From: Enterococcus sp. ZJ1622
GTDB lineage: Bacteria; Bacillota; Bacilli; Lactobacillales; Enterococcaceae
Reading direction: 5' to 3'
Length of the DNA stretch: 52,581 nt
Assembly (NCBI RefSeq): GCF_011038845.1
Contig: NZ_JAAKDW010000017.1
Coordinates: 1-52,581 of the forward strand
Positions 34,298-43,105 of the stretch are shown piece by piece (within the stretch, counting starts at the first letter, position 1; each line of letters opens with the position of its first letter). The notes under the pieces were generated by a model that was not told the origin of the DNA, ran no database searches, and saw only the letters and a list, made by a program, of their open reading frames with translations. The translations under genes and the position numbers were made by a program.

Positions 34298-34428
34298 CTG
34301 ATAGTAATTATACGAAGGACATAGAGGAGAATCACACCAGTTTTCATACTAGCTAGTTTCATTTATGAAGTTGATTCCTCTGATTGATGGGCGTTTTATT
34401 AAAGTAAAGTGTTGAGGGAGAAAAGAGT

Positions 34429-35853
34429 ATGATTAGGTTGTTGGAAGGAAACTATAGAAAAATGGAAAAAATCATTCGAATCCTGTCCATTTCTGATAGA
34501 TGGATGACAAAAAAAGAACTTGCCAAACAGATTGGCAGTTCAGAATCGACATTCATCAGATATATGGAGGAAATCAAAATTCGCTGGGGAGCGGATATCA
34601 CGTTGAAAACGTCGCAGAAACTAGGCTATCGTATTGAAAATTTGAGTGTGCCAGCCTATTTGAATATCATGATGGAGATGACACGTGGTTCCACCAATAG
34701 TCAATTGTTGAATGAGATCATCATCAATCCAGGGCAAACGATCGAATACTACTGTGAGAGTATTTCGATCAGCCGCTCTTCTTTTACTCGAAAATTGAAA
34801 CAATGCAATAAAATCTTAGAATCCTATTTGCTGAAAGTGATTGTCGACCAAGGGTTCAAACTGATCAGTGCCAAAAGTGAACTGCAATTGAGGATATTCG
34901 TAACATTCTTCTTTTTGAATTTTTACGGTCGCCGGACCCTCCCCTTTCAAATGGAGAAACAGCAAATAAAAGAATTGATGAGGAAAAATCATTGTCAGCT
35001 GAATTTATTCCATGAAGGGAGCACCTATGAGCAATCGTTTTTCATTATGTATTTCGTTGTTCACCTCATGCGGGAAAACCAAGGAGCAACTTTAAAAAAA
35101 GGAACGATCAGCGAAGGCAGTCTGCTGAGGAATGTTGATAAGACTGATTATCTGTTCTTGAAAAAATATCTTAGGAGACTGAAATACAGCGGATATATCC
35201 GTGTAGTTGACTACTTCGTAAAATCAATGTTCTATGAGTTTTCTGCTGAAGAAAAAGCAGAAATGAGCAAACGAATCAGGCGAAACCTCAAATTCTGCTC
35301 ATTTTTCCAGCCAGAGTGCAAAAAGAAGAATGAGGATTTCTTCGTCCGCTTATTGATGCAGGTTTACTTTTTTTCGCTGATTTTCCCTTTCGATACAACG
35401 AGTCTGACGATCCGAGCTACTTATTTAGCAGAACAAATGAGAGATAAGCATATCCGTTTATATGCTCATTTTCGTGCAGAAATTCAGTTTTTTTCTACCT
35501 TATTGAATGCGAACTTGACCCATCACTTTTCTAGTTATATTTTTTGGGTGATGATAGGAAACCCGGAAATCAACTATTCGATCTCTGACAAGAAGATCCT
35601 GATCGTCAGTGATCTCGGAACCCACCATAGTCAATACATCCAGGCATATATCAAGGACGTCTTATCCGTCCACAGAGTCCAGTCTGTAACAACTGCGATT
35701 ACGGAAGAGCAGCTGCCAGACTTCAATCTGAAAGAATATGATTTGATCGTTACGAATCAGCTGATCCATGAACCAGATGTCCCGTATTTGCTGATCGATG
35801 ACAGTGTTTCATTGACGAATGAAGATGAACTCCTTCAATTGTTGGATTTATAA
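34429..35853 (+). CDS. ebpR: Mga/AtxA-like transcription activator of the pilus operon
   Basis: This 474-aa regulator has an N-terminal helix-turn-helix (MTKKELAKQIGSSESTFIRYM, about residues 25-45), a second helix-turn-helix region (ISISRSSFTRKLKQCNKI, about 105-125), a long helical middle (PRD-like) and a C-terminal EIIB-like domain (KKILIVSDLGTHHSQYI) without the usual cysteine. This layout is that of Mga, AtxA and EbpR. It is divergent from ebpA, as ebpR is in enterococci. ATG 34429 follows GAGGGAG. Activation of the pilus genes is inferred from this position. Confidence 0.82.
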   Translation: MIRLLEGNYRKMEKIIRILSISDRWMTKKELAKQIGSSESTFIRYMEEIKIRWGADITLKTSQKLGYRIENLSVPAYLNIMMEMTRGSTNSQLLNEIIINPGQTIEYYCESISISRSSFTRKLKQCNKILESYLLKVIVDQGFKLISAKSELQLRIFVTFFFLNFYGRRTLPFQMEKQQIKELMRKNHCQLNLFHEGSTYEQSFFIMYFVVHLMRENQGATLKKGTISEGSLLRNVDKTDYLFLKKYLRRLKYSGYIRVVDYFVKSMFYEFSAEEKAEMSKRIRRNLKFCSFFQPECKKKNEDFFVRLLMQVYFFSLIFPFDTTSLTIRATYLAEQMRDKHIRLYAHFRAEIQFFSTLLNANLTHHFSSYIFWVMIGNPEINYSISDKKILIVSDLGTHHSQYIQAYIKDVLSVHRVQSVTTAITEEQLPDFNLKEYDLIVTNQLIHEPDVPYLLIDDSVSLTNEDELLQLLDL

Positions 35854-35877
35854 TTGCCTGGCTAGTTGAACGACAAA

Positions 35878-35924
35878 CACAGAGTAAACTACATTTAGCT
35901 GCGTAATTTACTCTGTGCTTTTTT
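35878..35924 (+). terminator. Intrinsic terminator of ebpR
   Basis: CACAGAGTAAA (35878-35888) pairs with TTTACTCTGTG (35907-35917), followed by a T run to 35924. Confidence 0.88.
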
Positions 35925-35948
35925 GTCAAAATAGTTCCTTCGATTTTT

Positions 35949-36551
35949 TCAAGCCTGCTTTATCCCGTGCAACAGCCATCGTGTCCGGTAACGAAAATCT
36001 CTGATTAATTCCTCTTTCGTCCAGTCGTTTGCCATAGAATCGGTCAATGCGGTCATCACTAGCGACATTATAAAATACAAAAAACTGATAGCTTCATCTA
36101 CTGAATCGATCAAGAAAGTGTTGATCTCTAACAGTCGGAGCCACTGCGCGGTCATGGGCGAATCAGTCGGAAAACTTCGTCTTTTATAAGCTTGGCGATC
36201 GCTACTATGAGTCAATAATTTCAGAGCGCGCCAGTACGTGCTTTCACGATCAGACTCGCAGCACCAAGCTAAATATTTTTCGATCCCCAAAAAGAAATCT
36301 TGTTCATTTTGCTGGATAAAAGTAAGTATATCTTGATGCACCACTTGAGAAAAATGACGAACGGTGTACGTATAAGCATCCTCTAAATCTTGGAAGTATT
36401 TGTAAAATGCGCCGCGGGACATGTTCATCGCCTCCACGATTTCTGAAACCTTTACTTGGCTGACCGGACGATCATAGAATTTTTCCAGTAGCAGTTCGAG
36501 CAAGTGCTGTTTCTTTTCTTCAGGCAAATTCAGGAAAGTTTCTTTTGGCAT
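35949..36551 (-). CDS. hrtR: TetR-family regulator, HrtR/FhtR-like heme sensor
   Basis: This 200-aa repressor has an N-terminal helix-turn-helix (VKVSEIVEAMNMSRGAFYKYFQDLEDAYTY, about 33-62). The start MPKETFLNLPEEKK and this motif closely follow the pattern I recall for Lactococcus lactis HrtR, which represses heme efflux genes until heme binds. ATG 36551 follows GAGGGGG. It lies behind hrtB and hrtA on the same strand. Two 19-bp palindromes in front of hrtB (38403-38459) suit a TetR dimer. The heme role is inferred from the three-gene context and the operator form; another inducer remains possible. Confidence 0.72.
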   Translation of the reverse strand: MPKETFLNLPEEKKQHLLELLLEKFYDRPVSQVKVSEIVEAMNMSRGAFYKYFQDLEDAYTYTVRHFSQVVHQDILTFIQQNEQDFFLGIEKYLAWCCESDRESTYWRALKLLTHSSDRQAYKRRSFPTDSPMTAQWLRLLEINTFLIDSVDEAISFLYFIMSLVMTALTDSMANDWTKEELIRDFRYRTRWLLHGIKQA

Positions 36552-36614
36552 TCTCGGCCCCCTCTCTTTTCTATGATTATACGTGGCTTTTATTACTTTG
36601 TCATGGCTGTGTGT

Positions 36615-37301
36615 TCACTGTCCGTTGAGTGTTTCTTCAATTAAGTAGCCATCAGACATCCGGTAAACACGATCGCTCCATTTGATCATACGTGCATCAT
36701 GCGTGACCATAACAGTGGCTTTTTGTTTGTCATGTGCTTCCTTCACCAAAAGCTTGACGACTTCATATGCATGTTCGGTGTCTAAACTTGCTGTCGGTTC
36801 ATCAGCGAGTATCAAACTTGGATTATTGTACAACGCACGAGCAATCGCAACACGTTGTCTTTCCCCACCAGACAAGTCACTTGGATATTGGTCCTTTAAC
36901 TGTTTTATGTCTAGGGATTGAAGCAGCTGGTCGATTCGATTTTCTGCTTCTTTTTTCTTTGAAACTCGATCGACCAGTTCGAATTGTTCATGTACTTTTA
37001 AGAAAGGAATCAAGTTTGAACTCTGTAGAATAAATCCGATTTCTTTGAAGCGAAGATCTGCTCGCTGTTTTTCTGGTAGAGTTGAAAATGTTTGACCATT
37101 GATTTGGATTTCGCCTGAAGTTGGTGTCTGCAAGCCACCGGAAATAGTCAAAAATGTACTTTTTCCTGAGCCGGATGGTCCGATAATGCTGACGAATTCT
37201 CCTTCTTTTACGGTGAAATCAATTCCTTTCAATGCCGTGACTTCAGTGTGTCCAGTGCCGAATTTTTTTACGATCTTTTTCATCGTCAATATCTCTTTCA
37301 T
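36615..37301 (-). CDS. hrtA: ABC transporter ATP-binding protein, HrtA-like
   Basis: This 228-aa ATPase of the MacB/LolD class has Walker A GPSGSGKST near residue 40, signature LSGGERQRVAIA near 143 and Walker B SLILADEPTASLD near 161, with the H-loop in VMVTHDARM. An AGGAGG site lies seven bases before ATG 37301. It works with the permease three bases upstream. With the HrtR-like regulator the set resembles HrtBA, which expels toxic excess heme from the membrane; the family also includes transporters of other hydrophobic compounds and antimicrobial peptides. Confidence 0.75.
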   Translation of the reverse strand: MKEILTMKKIVKKFGTGHTEVTALKGIDFTVKEGEFVSIIGPSGSGKSTFLTISGGLQTPTSGEIQINGQTFSTLPEKQRADLRFKEIGFILQSSNLIPFLKVHEQFELVDRVSKKKEAENRIDQLLQSLDIKQLKDQYPSDLSGGERQRVAIARALYNNPSLILADEPTASLDTEHAYEVVKLLVKEAHDKQKATVMVTHDARMIKWSDRVYRMSDGYLIEETLNGQ

Positions 37302-37304
37302 CTT

Positions 37305-38378
37305 TCATCCTCCTATGGCTGTAATTGGGTCTACTTTCGCTATCGTTCGAATGGAGAATACACCGCCAATCATGGCTATGATGATCAATCCTCCGCTATA
37401 TATTACCCACTGTGGCCAATTAACAGCAAATGGCATAGCAGCCGGCAATATCCAGCTTGTCAAATAAGCCATACAAACTGCAAGGACAACACCAGCAAAA
37501 CCTACGAGAAAGGATTGCCCGATGAGTGATTTTGCAAGAAAAGAATTACGGACACCTTGGGCTTTCATTACCCCGAAAATCGCTGTTTTCTGTAACGTAA
37601 TGACATACATGAAAATGCCAACGACAGCCGCTGCAACTAAGAACAAGAAGTAAATCATCGCATTAAGTGTCATATTTTGAGCCGAATAGCCTGGTATGCT
37701 TTCAATGAAATCTGTTATTGTCAATTTTTGTAAAGTATCAGAAACATCATCCTTTGTGAAGCGGGCTGGCTTTTTCGTCACGATTGCATTGATTGGCTCA
37801 TCTTTTTCAGAAGAAAATGGTTGATCGCCGAATTTCAAGTGTCTCCATGTATCTAGATTCGTATAGATTACTGGAGTTACTGTATAAAATGTTTCAGGAA
37901 AGATCCCGACGATCGACAATGGTTCGCTATAACTACCTATTTTGATCTTATCCCCGATGTTATATCCTGTGTCTGCCAGATTTTGTGAAATAATGAGTTC
38001 GTTTTTCTGATGAAACATACGTCCTTTTGTTAGCTCAGGTAATAAAAATGCCTTGTCTGGTGTACCGAAAACAGTGACATTTTCTTTGTTTTTACCTTTG
38101 ACTGCTCCACTGTAGAGCCCAACAGGCACTTTTTCTTTGTTGCTGATTTGATCAAGGTTCTCCATTTTTAATTGTGACGCTGCAAATACTTGGTTTGCGT
38201 CTTCGGATAAAACGATATCTTGTGCTCCCCAGTCATCTATGGCTTTTTTGAATTCTTCTGAAAGACCATTGGCAAGTCCAGACAACATGAAGACCACATA
38301 AGCAATCAAGAACATGATTCCGATGATCAGACCATAACGTAATTTTGAATAGCGTATTTCCTTTATAGCTAGGAACAT
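37305..38378 (-). CDS. hrtB: FtsX-family ABC permease, HrtB-like
   Basis: This 357-aa permease has the MacB/FtsX layout: one membrane segment near the N-terminus (about 15-35), a large extracellular domain (about 36-235) and three membrane segments at the end (about 240-355). The length matches HrtB. ATG 38378 follows GGAGGG. It is the first gene of the hrtB-hrtA-hrtR operon and starts just left of the two operator palindromes. Substrate assignment to heme is by context. Confidence 0.75.
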   Translation of the reverse strand: MFLAIKEIRYSKLRYGLIIGIMFLIAYVVFMLSGLANGLSEEFKKAIDDWGAQDIVLSEDANQVFAASQLKMENLDQISNKEKVPVGLYSGAVKGKNKENVTVFGTPDKAFLLPELTKGRMFHQKNELIISQNLADTGYNIGDKIKIGSYSEPLSIVGIFPETFYTVTPVIYTNLDTWRHLKFGDQPFSSEKDEPINAIVTKKPARFTKDDVSDTLQKLTITDFIESIPGYSAQNMTLNAMIYFLFLVAAAVVGIFMYVITLQKTAIFGVMKAQGVRNSFLAKSLIGQSFLVGFAGVVLAVCMAYLTSWILPAAMPFAVNWPQWVIYSGGLIIIAMIGGVFSIRTIAKVDPITAIGG

Positions 38379-38402
38379 GTTATTCCCTCCTTCGATCTAT
38401 TA

Positions 38403-38459
38403 GAGTGACAATTTGTCACTCGAAAAACAGTTTACCCCTTTAGTGACGTTTTGTCACTA
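38403..38459. promoter_or_regulatory. Two TetR-type operators in front of hrtB
   Basis: GAGTGACAATTTGTCACTC (38403-38421) is a perfect palindrome around a central T. TAGTGACGTTTTGTCACTA (38441-38459) is a near copy with one weak position per arm. Their centres are 38 bases apart, on about the same helix face. The core TGACA...TGTCA resembles the lactococcal HrtR site. They are the probable binding sites of the TetR protein at 35949 and also lie upstream of the divergent response regulator gene. Confidence 0.8.
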
Positions 38460-38605
38460 TATATCTCTTGGATGATCTGCATTTACCAGTTCTATTGACT
38501 TTCTTATTCAAATCCTTCTCACCCATCCAATCATTCTTTGAAGATTTAAGTCTTTTTTATGGTAATCATGGTACACTTGAACAGAAAAATAAAAGAGGTG
38601 GGAAC

Positions 38606-39280
38606 ATGATCAAATTATTGATAATAGAAGATGACGAGGTCTTATCGAACAATATCAAAGAAATCCTGCATGAATTGGGTGAAATCACGCAGGTATTTGA
38701 TGGCGGCGAAGGCCTTTTTGAATTAGAAAGCGGGATTTATGATCTAGCTGTTTTAGATTTGATGTTGCCAGAGATGAATGGTTATGAAGTCTTGGCCCAA
38801 GCAAGAAAGGCAAAAATCCAAACACCGGTGCTGATCCTTACTGCTAAAGATGGATTGGAAGATAAAATCGAAGGTTTTGAACGTGGCGCAGATGATTATT
38901 TGACGAAGCCGTTTTATCGTGAAGAACTAATCATGCGAGTAAAAGCGTTGCTGAAACGTTCGTTGGGGATTTTTGGTGAAGATACTTTGGAATACAACGG
39001 ACTGATCTGCGATTTGAAAAAAAATGAAGCATCTTATAGAGGAACATCATTACCGATCCAAGGAAAAGAATTCGAATTACTGGTGTATTTTTTGCAGAAC
39101 AAAGGGATTATTTTGACGAAAGAACAAATTTTTGACCGGATATGGGGATTTGATTCAGACACGACTCTCACAGTGGTTGAAGTATATATGAGCAATTTGC
39201 GCAAACATCTGAGAGAAACTGGTCTGGACAAGGAAATAAATACCCTTCGTAATGTGGGTTATATGATGCAGGGAGAGTGA
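38606..39280 (+). CDS. OmpR-family response regulator
   Basis: This 224-aa regulator has a receiver domain (acidic pair in IEDDEV, phosphorylated Asp51 in LAVLDLMLPE, Lys in YLTKPF) and a winged-helix DNA-binding domain (about 125-224, with ILTKEQIFDRIWGF and VEVYMSNLRKHL). I start at ATG 38606, behind AGAGGTGG; the frame is open to 38468, inside the operator region. The kinase gene follows three bases after its stop. It is divergent from hrtB; whether it acts on hrtBA, as HssR does in staphylococci, cannot be told. Confidence 0.87.
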   Translation: MIKLLIIEDDEVLSNNIKEILHELGEITQVFDGGEGLFELESGIYDLAVLDLMLPEMNGYEVLAQARKAKIQTPVLILTAKDGLEDKIEGFERGADDYLTKPFYREELIMRVKALLKRSLGIFGEDTLEYNGLICDLKKNEASYRGTSLPIQGKEFELLVYFLQNKGIILTKEQIFDRIWGFDSDTTLTVVEVYMSNLRKHLRETGLDKEINTLRNVGYMMQGE

Positions 39281-39283
39281 CGA

Positions 39284-40627
39284 ATGACGAACGAAATATC
39301 ACGGAAACAACGGGGGCGTTTTTTTGCGGCAAATGTGACGGCGTTTGCCTTGATTTTTTTCCTTCTCGGCTTTATTACACTTCAGCTACTCAATCAGTCA
39401 GCTTATCGTGAAACTGATCTTTCTTTAAAAAAAATCGAGGCTGACTCTCGAATCGTCCAATTAGAGATTGCTCGCTATACACAAGGTGACCCGTTTTTGA
39501 ATCCGCAGCAAAATCTTTCTCAGCGTGGACAGAGGCTTGAAAACGAAGGCGAATTATTGAATAGTCCAGAAACTGATCATTTCAATACGCAAGTTGTCTT
39601 GTGGTCTTCTACTGGTGAGATATTGAATAAAGCAGCGATTGGCGGCCGTTTCAACCAGATCCAGGAATTGAAGCTGAACAAAAAGAATCTGGATACGATC
39701 CAAAATATCGAACTGAGCGAAGATAATGGCGCCTCCTCTCTTTCCTTTCGCTCTATTACGAGAAAAGCCACTGCCAATCAAACAGGTATCGCTTATATCC
39801 AAGTATTGGCAAACACGAATCAAATCAGGAACTCTTTAGCAACTTTTCGGACCATCATGATCCTTTGCATGGTCGTTTTCTGGCTGATTTCGATAGGGAT
39901 CAGTTATTACTTATCCAGTTTAAGCATGCGTCCGATCATCGCTTCGTGGAGAAGGCAAAAAGAATTTGTTGAAAATGCTTCTCACGAATTGCGTACACCA
40001 TTGACGATCATTCAAAACAGCTTGGAACATTTGTTTACCAAACCGAATCATACAGTGATCGAGGAATCGGAAAGTATTGCTCAGGCATTGGCAGAAACGA
40101 GGCGGCTGACTGGGCTGACTGCAGATTTACTGACGATTGCGCGCAACGATTCTGATCAGCAGAATCTGTCAAAAAATTTAGTAGAGACACAACCTTTTCT
40201 TTCAGAATTGATCAGACCCTTTCAGGAAATAGCGAAAATCGATAAAAAAGAATTTATCGTTCATAATGAAAGCAACCTGAACGTCATGATCGATGAGAAG
40301 CGGATCCACCAAATTTTAGTCATTCTATTAGACAACGCATTAAAATATACAAATCCTCAAGACAAGATTATCCTTGAATCTTATGCCAGTCATAAGTCAT
40401 GGATCATTCATGTCAAGAACACTGGTCCATCGATTCGTGCAGAAGATAAATCAAAGATCTTCAATAGATTCTATCGTGAAGACCAATCCCGCTCAAAAGA
40501 AACGGGTGGATACGGCTTAGGGTTAGCGATCGCTAAACAAATTGTCGAACAGCACAAAGGACAAATCACTGTGTCAGATTATCTTCCGCAAGGGGTCGAT
40601 TTCAGAGTACAATTGCCGTTGAACTAA
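39284..40627 (+). CDS. Sensor histidine kinase, CiaH-like architecture
   Basis: This 447-aa kinase has two membrane segments (about 15-37 and 186-208) with an extracellular sensor of about 150 residues, then directly the dimerisation domain with the phosphorylated His about 233 (ENASHELRTPLTII) and an ATPase domain (DNALKYT, GGYGLGLAI). A HAMP domain is absent or very short: only about 15 residues (LSMRPIIASWRRQKEF) link the membrane to the His domain, as in CiaH. It is the partner of the response regulator upstream. The signal is unknown. HssS-type heme kinases usually have a HAMP domain, so the match to HssS is poor. Confidence 0.85.
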   Translation: MTNEISRKQRGRFFAANVTAFALIFFLLGFITLQLLNQSAYRETDLSLKKIEADSRIVQLEIARYTQGDPFLNPQQNLSQRGQRLENEGELLNSPETDHFNTQVVLWSSTGEILNKAAIGGRFNQIQELKLNKKNLDTIQNIELSEDNGASSLSFRSITRKATANQTGIAYIQVLANTNQIRNSLATFRTIMILCMVVFWLISIGISYYLSSLSMRPIIASWRRQKEFVENASHELRTPLTIIQNSLEHLFTKPNHTVIEESESIAQALAETRRLTGLTADLLTIARNDSDQQNLSKNLVETQPFLSELIRPFQEIAKIDKKEFIVHNESNLNVMIDEKRIHQILVILLDNALKYTNPQDKIILESYASHKSWIIHVKNTGPSIRAEDKSKIFNRFYREDQSRSKETGGYGLGLAIAKQIVEQHKGQITVSDYLPQGVDFRVQLPLN

Positions 40628-40650
40628 ATAGCGATCCGAAGACACAACAA

Positions 40651-40686
40651 AAACAACGCATCAAAAGTGATTTTGATGCGTTGTTT
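40651..40686. terminator. Bidirectional terminator
   Basis: A perfect 16-bp stem: 40651-40666 with 40671-40686, loop GTGA. A and T runs at both ends serve the convergent kinase gene and DUF2382 gene. Confidence 0.88.
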
Positions 40687-40724
40687 AATCATGCTTTATA
40701 AAAGAGCGTTGCTTGACCCAACTA

Positions 40725-41630
40725 TCAGATTTTACGATCGTTTGGATTGTTTTTATCTTCTACGTGAACATCGCCACTTGTGTCGATGTCCAGTTCCTCA
40801 CGACTCACATCTTCTGTGACTTGTTTCGTATCTTCATGTTCTTCTTTTCGGATATCTACTTCTTCACGTACTACTGTGTGTTTGTTCACATCGATTTGTT
40901 CTTCTTTGATAGGGATAGTGATTGTTTCATCTTCTAATGATTCAGTCGTCTCTCCTCCATTGGCAGAAGGATTCACTGGTTTTCGTTCGATCACGATTTC
41001 TTCACGCTTCACGGGTACTTCAACAGTCTCTGTATCGTTTACCACATGCTTATGGATGTCCACCTCACCCGTCGTCACGTCATGCGTGTTGACATCTAAC
41101 TGTTCTTCTTTCAATTGGATGGTTTCATCATTTGTTCCAGCTTGTGTATTGCTTGTTGGTTCAGGGGTTGTATCCATCGGCTCCATCGTCCCTGTCGCTT
41201 CTTCTGGATTTTGCGTATTCAAAATACCAGTTGTACGCGTATCAGCGGTTTCTGTTTGACGATAATCTTTGACTGTGATTACGATATTACCCGCTGCAAT
41301 GTCATCGCGATATTGATACAATGGATCATTGTCAGCAGAATAGGCTTCGTCTTTATTCGACATATCATAATCATAAGTATCGAATGAGAAGGCATCTTTG
41401 ATTCTGTCCCATAAAGAGCGTTCTTCCTTTGGTTCGCCAGTTGGATTCGCTTCAGTTTCGACATCGATCCCCGATAAGCCTCTGAATCCAAGATTGTTTG
41501 CTGTGTCTTCAGTTGCGTAAATGACGATATCATCTCGATTGTATCCTTCGTCCCGCAACTGTTCTATTACTGTTAAAGCTTCTTCCCTCGTGCTGTAACT
41601 ACCAATAACCGTTAGATTTCTTTCATTCAT
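40725..41630 (-). CDS. DUF2382 (YsnF/AvaK) stress-type protein
   Basis: This 301-aa acidic protein has an N-terminal YflT-like domain (LTVIGSYSTREEALTVIEQL, about 5-100), a Thr/Glu/Pro-rich linker, and a C-terminal DUF2382 domain. The domain contains three repeats with KEEQLDVNTHDVTTGEVDIHKH, KREEIVIERKPV and KEEQIDVNKHTVVREEVDIRKEE. ATG 41630 follows AGGAGGAG. Relatives are induced by general stress or dehydration; the biochemical role is unknown. It is a single-gene unit. Confidence 0.82.
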   Translation of the reverse strand: MNERNLTVIGSYSTREEALTVIEQLRDEGYNRDDIVIYATEDTANNLGFRGLSGIDVETEANPTGEPKEERSLWDRIKDAFSFDTYDYDMSNKDEAYSADNDPLYQYRDDIAAGNIVITVKDYRQTETADTRTTGILNTQNPEEATGTMEPMDTTPEPTSNTQAGTNDETIQLKEEQLDVNTHDVTTGEVDIHKHVVNDTETVEVPVKREEIVIERKPVNPSANGGETTESLEDETITIPIKEEQIDVNKHTVVREEVDIRKEEHEDTKQVTEDVSREELDIDTSGDVHVEDKNNPNDRKI

Positions 41631-41745
41631 GTGATCTCCTCCTGTCAAGTAATTGTTGCATTTAGTAATTTCGCTTACAATTTTATTCTATCGGATAATT
41701 TTTATTCGGACAAATATATGGCTTGGAGATTCTGTCAAGATAGCA

Positions 41746-41783
41746 ATGAAACGACGAGGAAAGGCTGTCCCATGTCGTTTCAT
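41746..41783. other. Long hairpin in the gap before the Xer-like gene
   Basis: ATGAAACGAC (41746-41755) pairs perfectly with GTCGTTTCAT (41774-41783), with an 18-base loop. No T run follows, so it is not a typical terminator. It lies in the 334-base gap between two divergent genes, where I see no coding frame of note. It could be an operator, an mRNA leader structure or an Xer-type binding site, which usually consists of two inverted arms; the spacer here is longer than the usual 6-8 bases. Confidence 0.4.
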
Positions 41784-41964
41784 CCGTGGGAGAGAGATTT
41801 GAAATCCGTCAAAAAAACTTTATAGGTTCGAGAAATTTTCAGGAAACTTTTAAAAAACTTTTTAAGATGCTTGATTCTCCCTTTTTTCGTTCTGTTCGCC
41901 TACCACATCAAGGAAGAATGCGGTAAAATAAAGAAAATAATAGCATAAAATGGAGGCTCTGAAA

Positions 41965-43005
41965 ATGGATAGTAAAACACGGAAACAGATACAAGAAAAA
42001 TTGAAACAACGTGTACAGCAACTTCCTCCAGTTTTTAAAAAGTTTTTAGAAGAAAACCATCCGAACCTTTCTTTGGGTAGTCGATATGAATATGCAAAAG
42101 ATTTTCATTTGTTCACGGATTATTTGCGGACGGTTTTTAGTGAGGAAGTGGACGATACGCTGATTTTCCGCTTAGAAAAACAGGATTATTTGAATTTCCT
42201 AGATAAGATCTATCGACATACACGTTCGTTTCAAACAGCAGCCGATCAGGAAACGCAGCAGCTGTTTGAGAACAATTATTACGGGATCTCCAGAAAACAA
42301 TATTCCTTGAACCATTTTTTGCGTTTTTTGTATCAGAAAGGCTTTATCAAGGAAGAGATCTCACTTTTAGGAAACAGCCTTCCGGAAACAACGAAGCCAG
42401 CGCCACGTTATATGGATGCGGCACTATTCAAGCATTTCGATCAATTGTTCATCCCGGAAGAAGGTTTTGCTACGAGCAGAGAAGCAAGTTTCGAAGCAAA
42501 AAACCGTCCTAGGAATATGGCGATTGTCGCTATCTTGCTGTACTGCGGATTGAAGATCCATGAAGTCGTTGAATTGAAGAGGAAGGATGTCGATCTTACC
42601 GAACAGCTTCTCCAGCTTCACCGAAAAGAGAATCGTCTCAGTAAGGTCCCTATTCCAAAAGAAGCGCTCCCTATCTTATCCAATTATCTGCAACATACGG
42701 CTAAAGTAGCAACAGATGATTCTTTTGTTTTCCAGTCTTCCCATGATCAGCAGATTTCACCACGTACGATTCGACAAATCTTAAGTAAAATCACTGTTTA
42801 TAAACAGGTTTCTCCCGAATTGTGCCGGAAAACTTACCGTTATTACGTCAATCTGTATCTTGATGATGCAGATGCGGTCAATTATTTATGTGGAAACCGT
42901 TATCTCAATCATCATTCTTTTCAAGAGATTCGGGAACGGATGTCGGACTTTTCTTACATCGACTTGTCAGAATTCGTGCAAGTGACTGAGATCCCGACAA
43001 CATAG
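41965..43005 (+). CDS. Tyrosine-recombinase (XerS-like) homologue lacking catalytic residues
   Basis: This 346-aa protein has the two-domain form of XerS: a SAM-like core-binding domain (about 1-150) and a catalytic-domain fold (about 165-340). The catalytic set of the family is Arg, Lys, His-x-x-Arg, His and Tyr. Here the first Arg is Lys (CGLKIHEV instead of GLRxSE), the His of HxLRH is Glu (PELCRKT), the LGH His is Asn (CGN), and no Tyr lies at the nucleophile position (FQEIRERM). Only the second Arg is kept. I start at ATG 41965 behind GGAGG; an ATG at 41950 overlaps that site. It probably binds DNA without cutting it. Confidence 0.75.
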   Translation: MDSKTRKQIQEKLKQRVQQLPPVFKKFLEENHPNLSLGSRYEYAKDFHLFTDYLRTVFSEEVDDTLIFRLEKQDYLNFLDKIYRHTRSFQTAADQETQQLFENNYYGISRKQYSLNHFLRFLYQKGFIKEEISLLGNSLPETTKPAPRYMDAALFKHFDQLFIPEEGFATSREASFEAKNRPRNMAIVAILLYCGLKIHEVVELKRKDVDLTEQLLQLHRKENRLSKVPIPKEALPILSNYLQHTAKVATDDSFVFQSSHDQQISPRTIRQILSKITVYKQVSPELCRKTYRYYVNLYLDDADAVNYLCGNRYLNHHSFQEIRERMSDFSYIDLSEFVQVTEIPTT

Positions 43006-43105
43006 AGAAAAATATCACAATGTGTTCTGTTATTACACGGCTGATTGTGCTACGATTGTTCATGTGTATGTATGTTCATGAACAAAACGAAAAGGAGTGT
43101 GTATA

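Noticed and set aside
38606-40627. HssRS heme-sensing two-component system
   Set aside because: The position beside hrtB is suggestive, but the kinase lacks a HAMP domain and a TetR sensor is already present, so I left it unnamed.
40780-41259. 159-codon plus-strand frame opposite the DUF2382 gene
   Set aside because: It is Ser/Val/Thr-rich antisense of acidic repeats, with no ribosome site.
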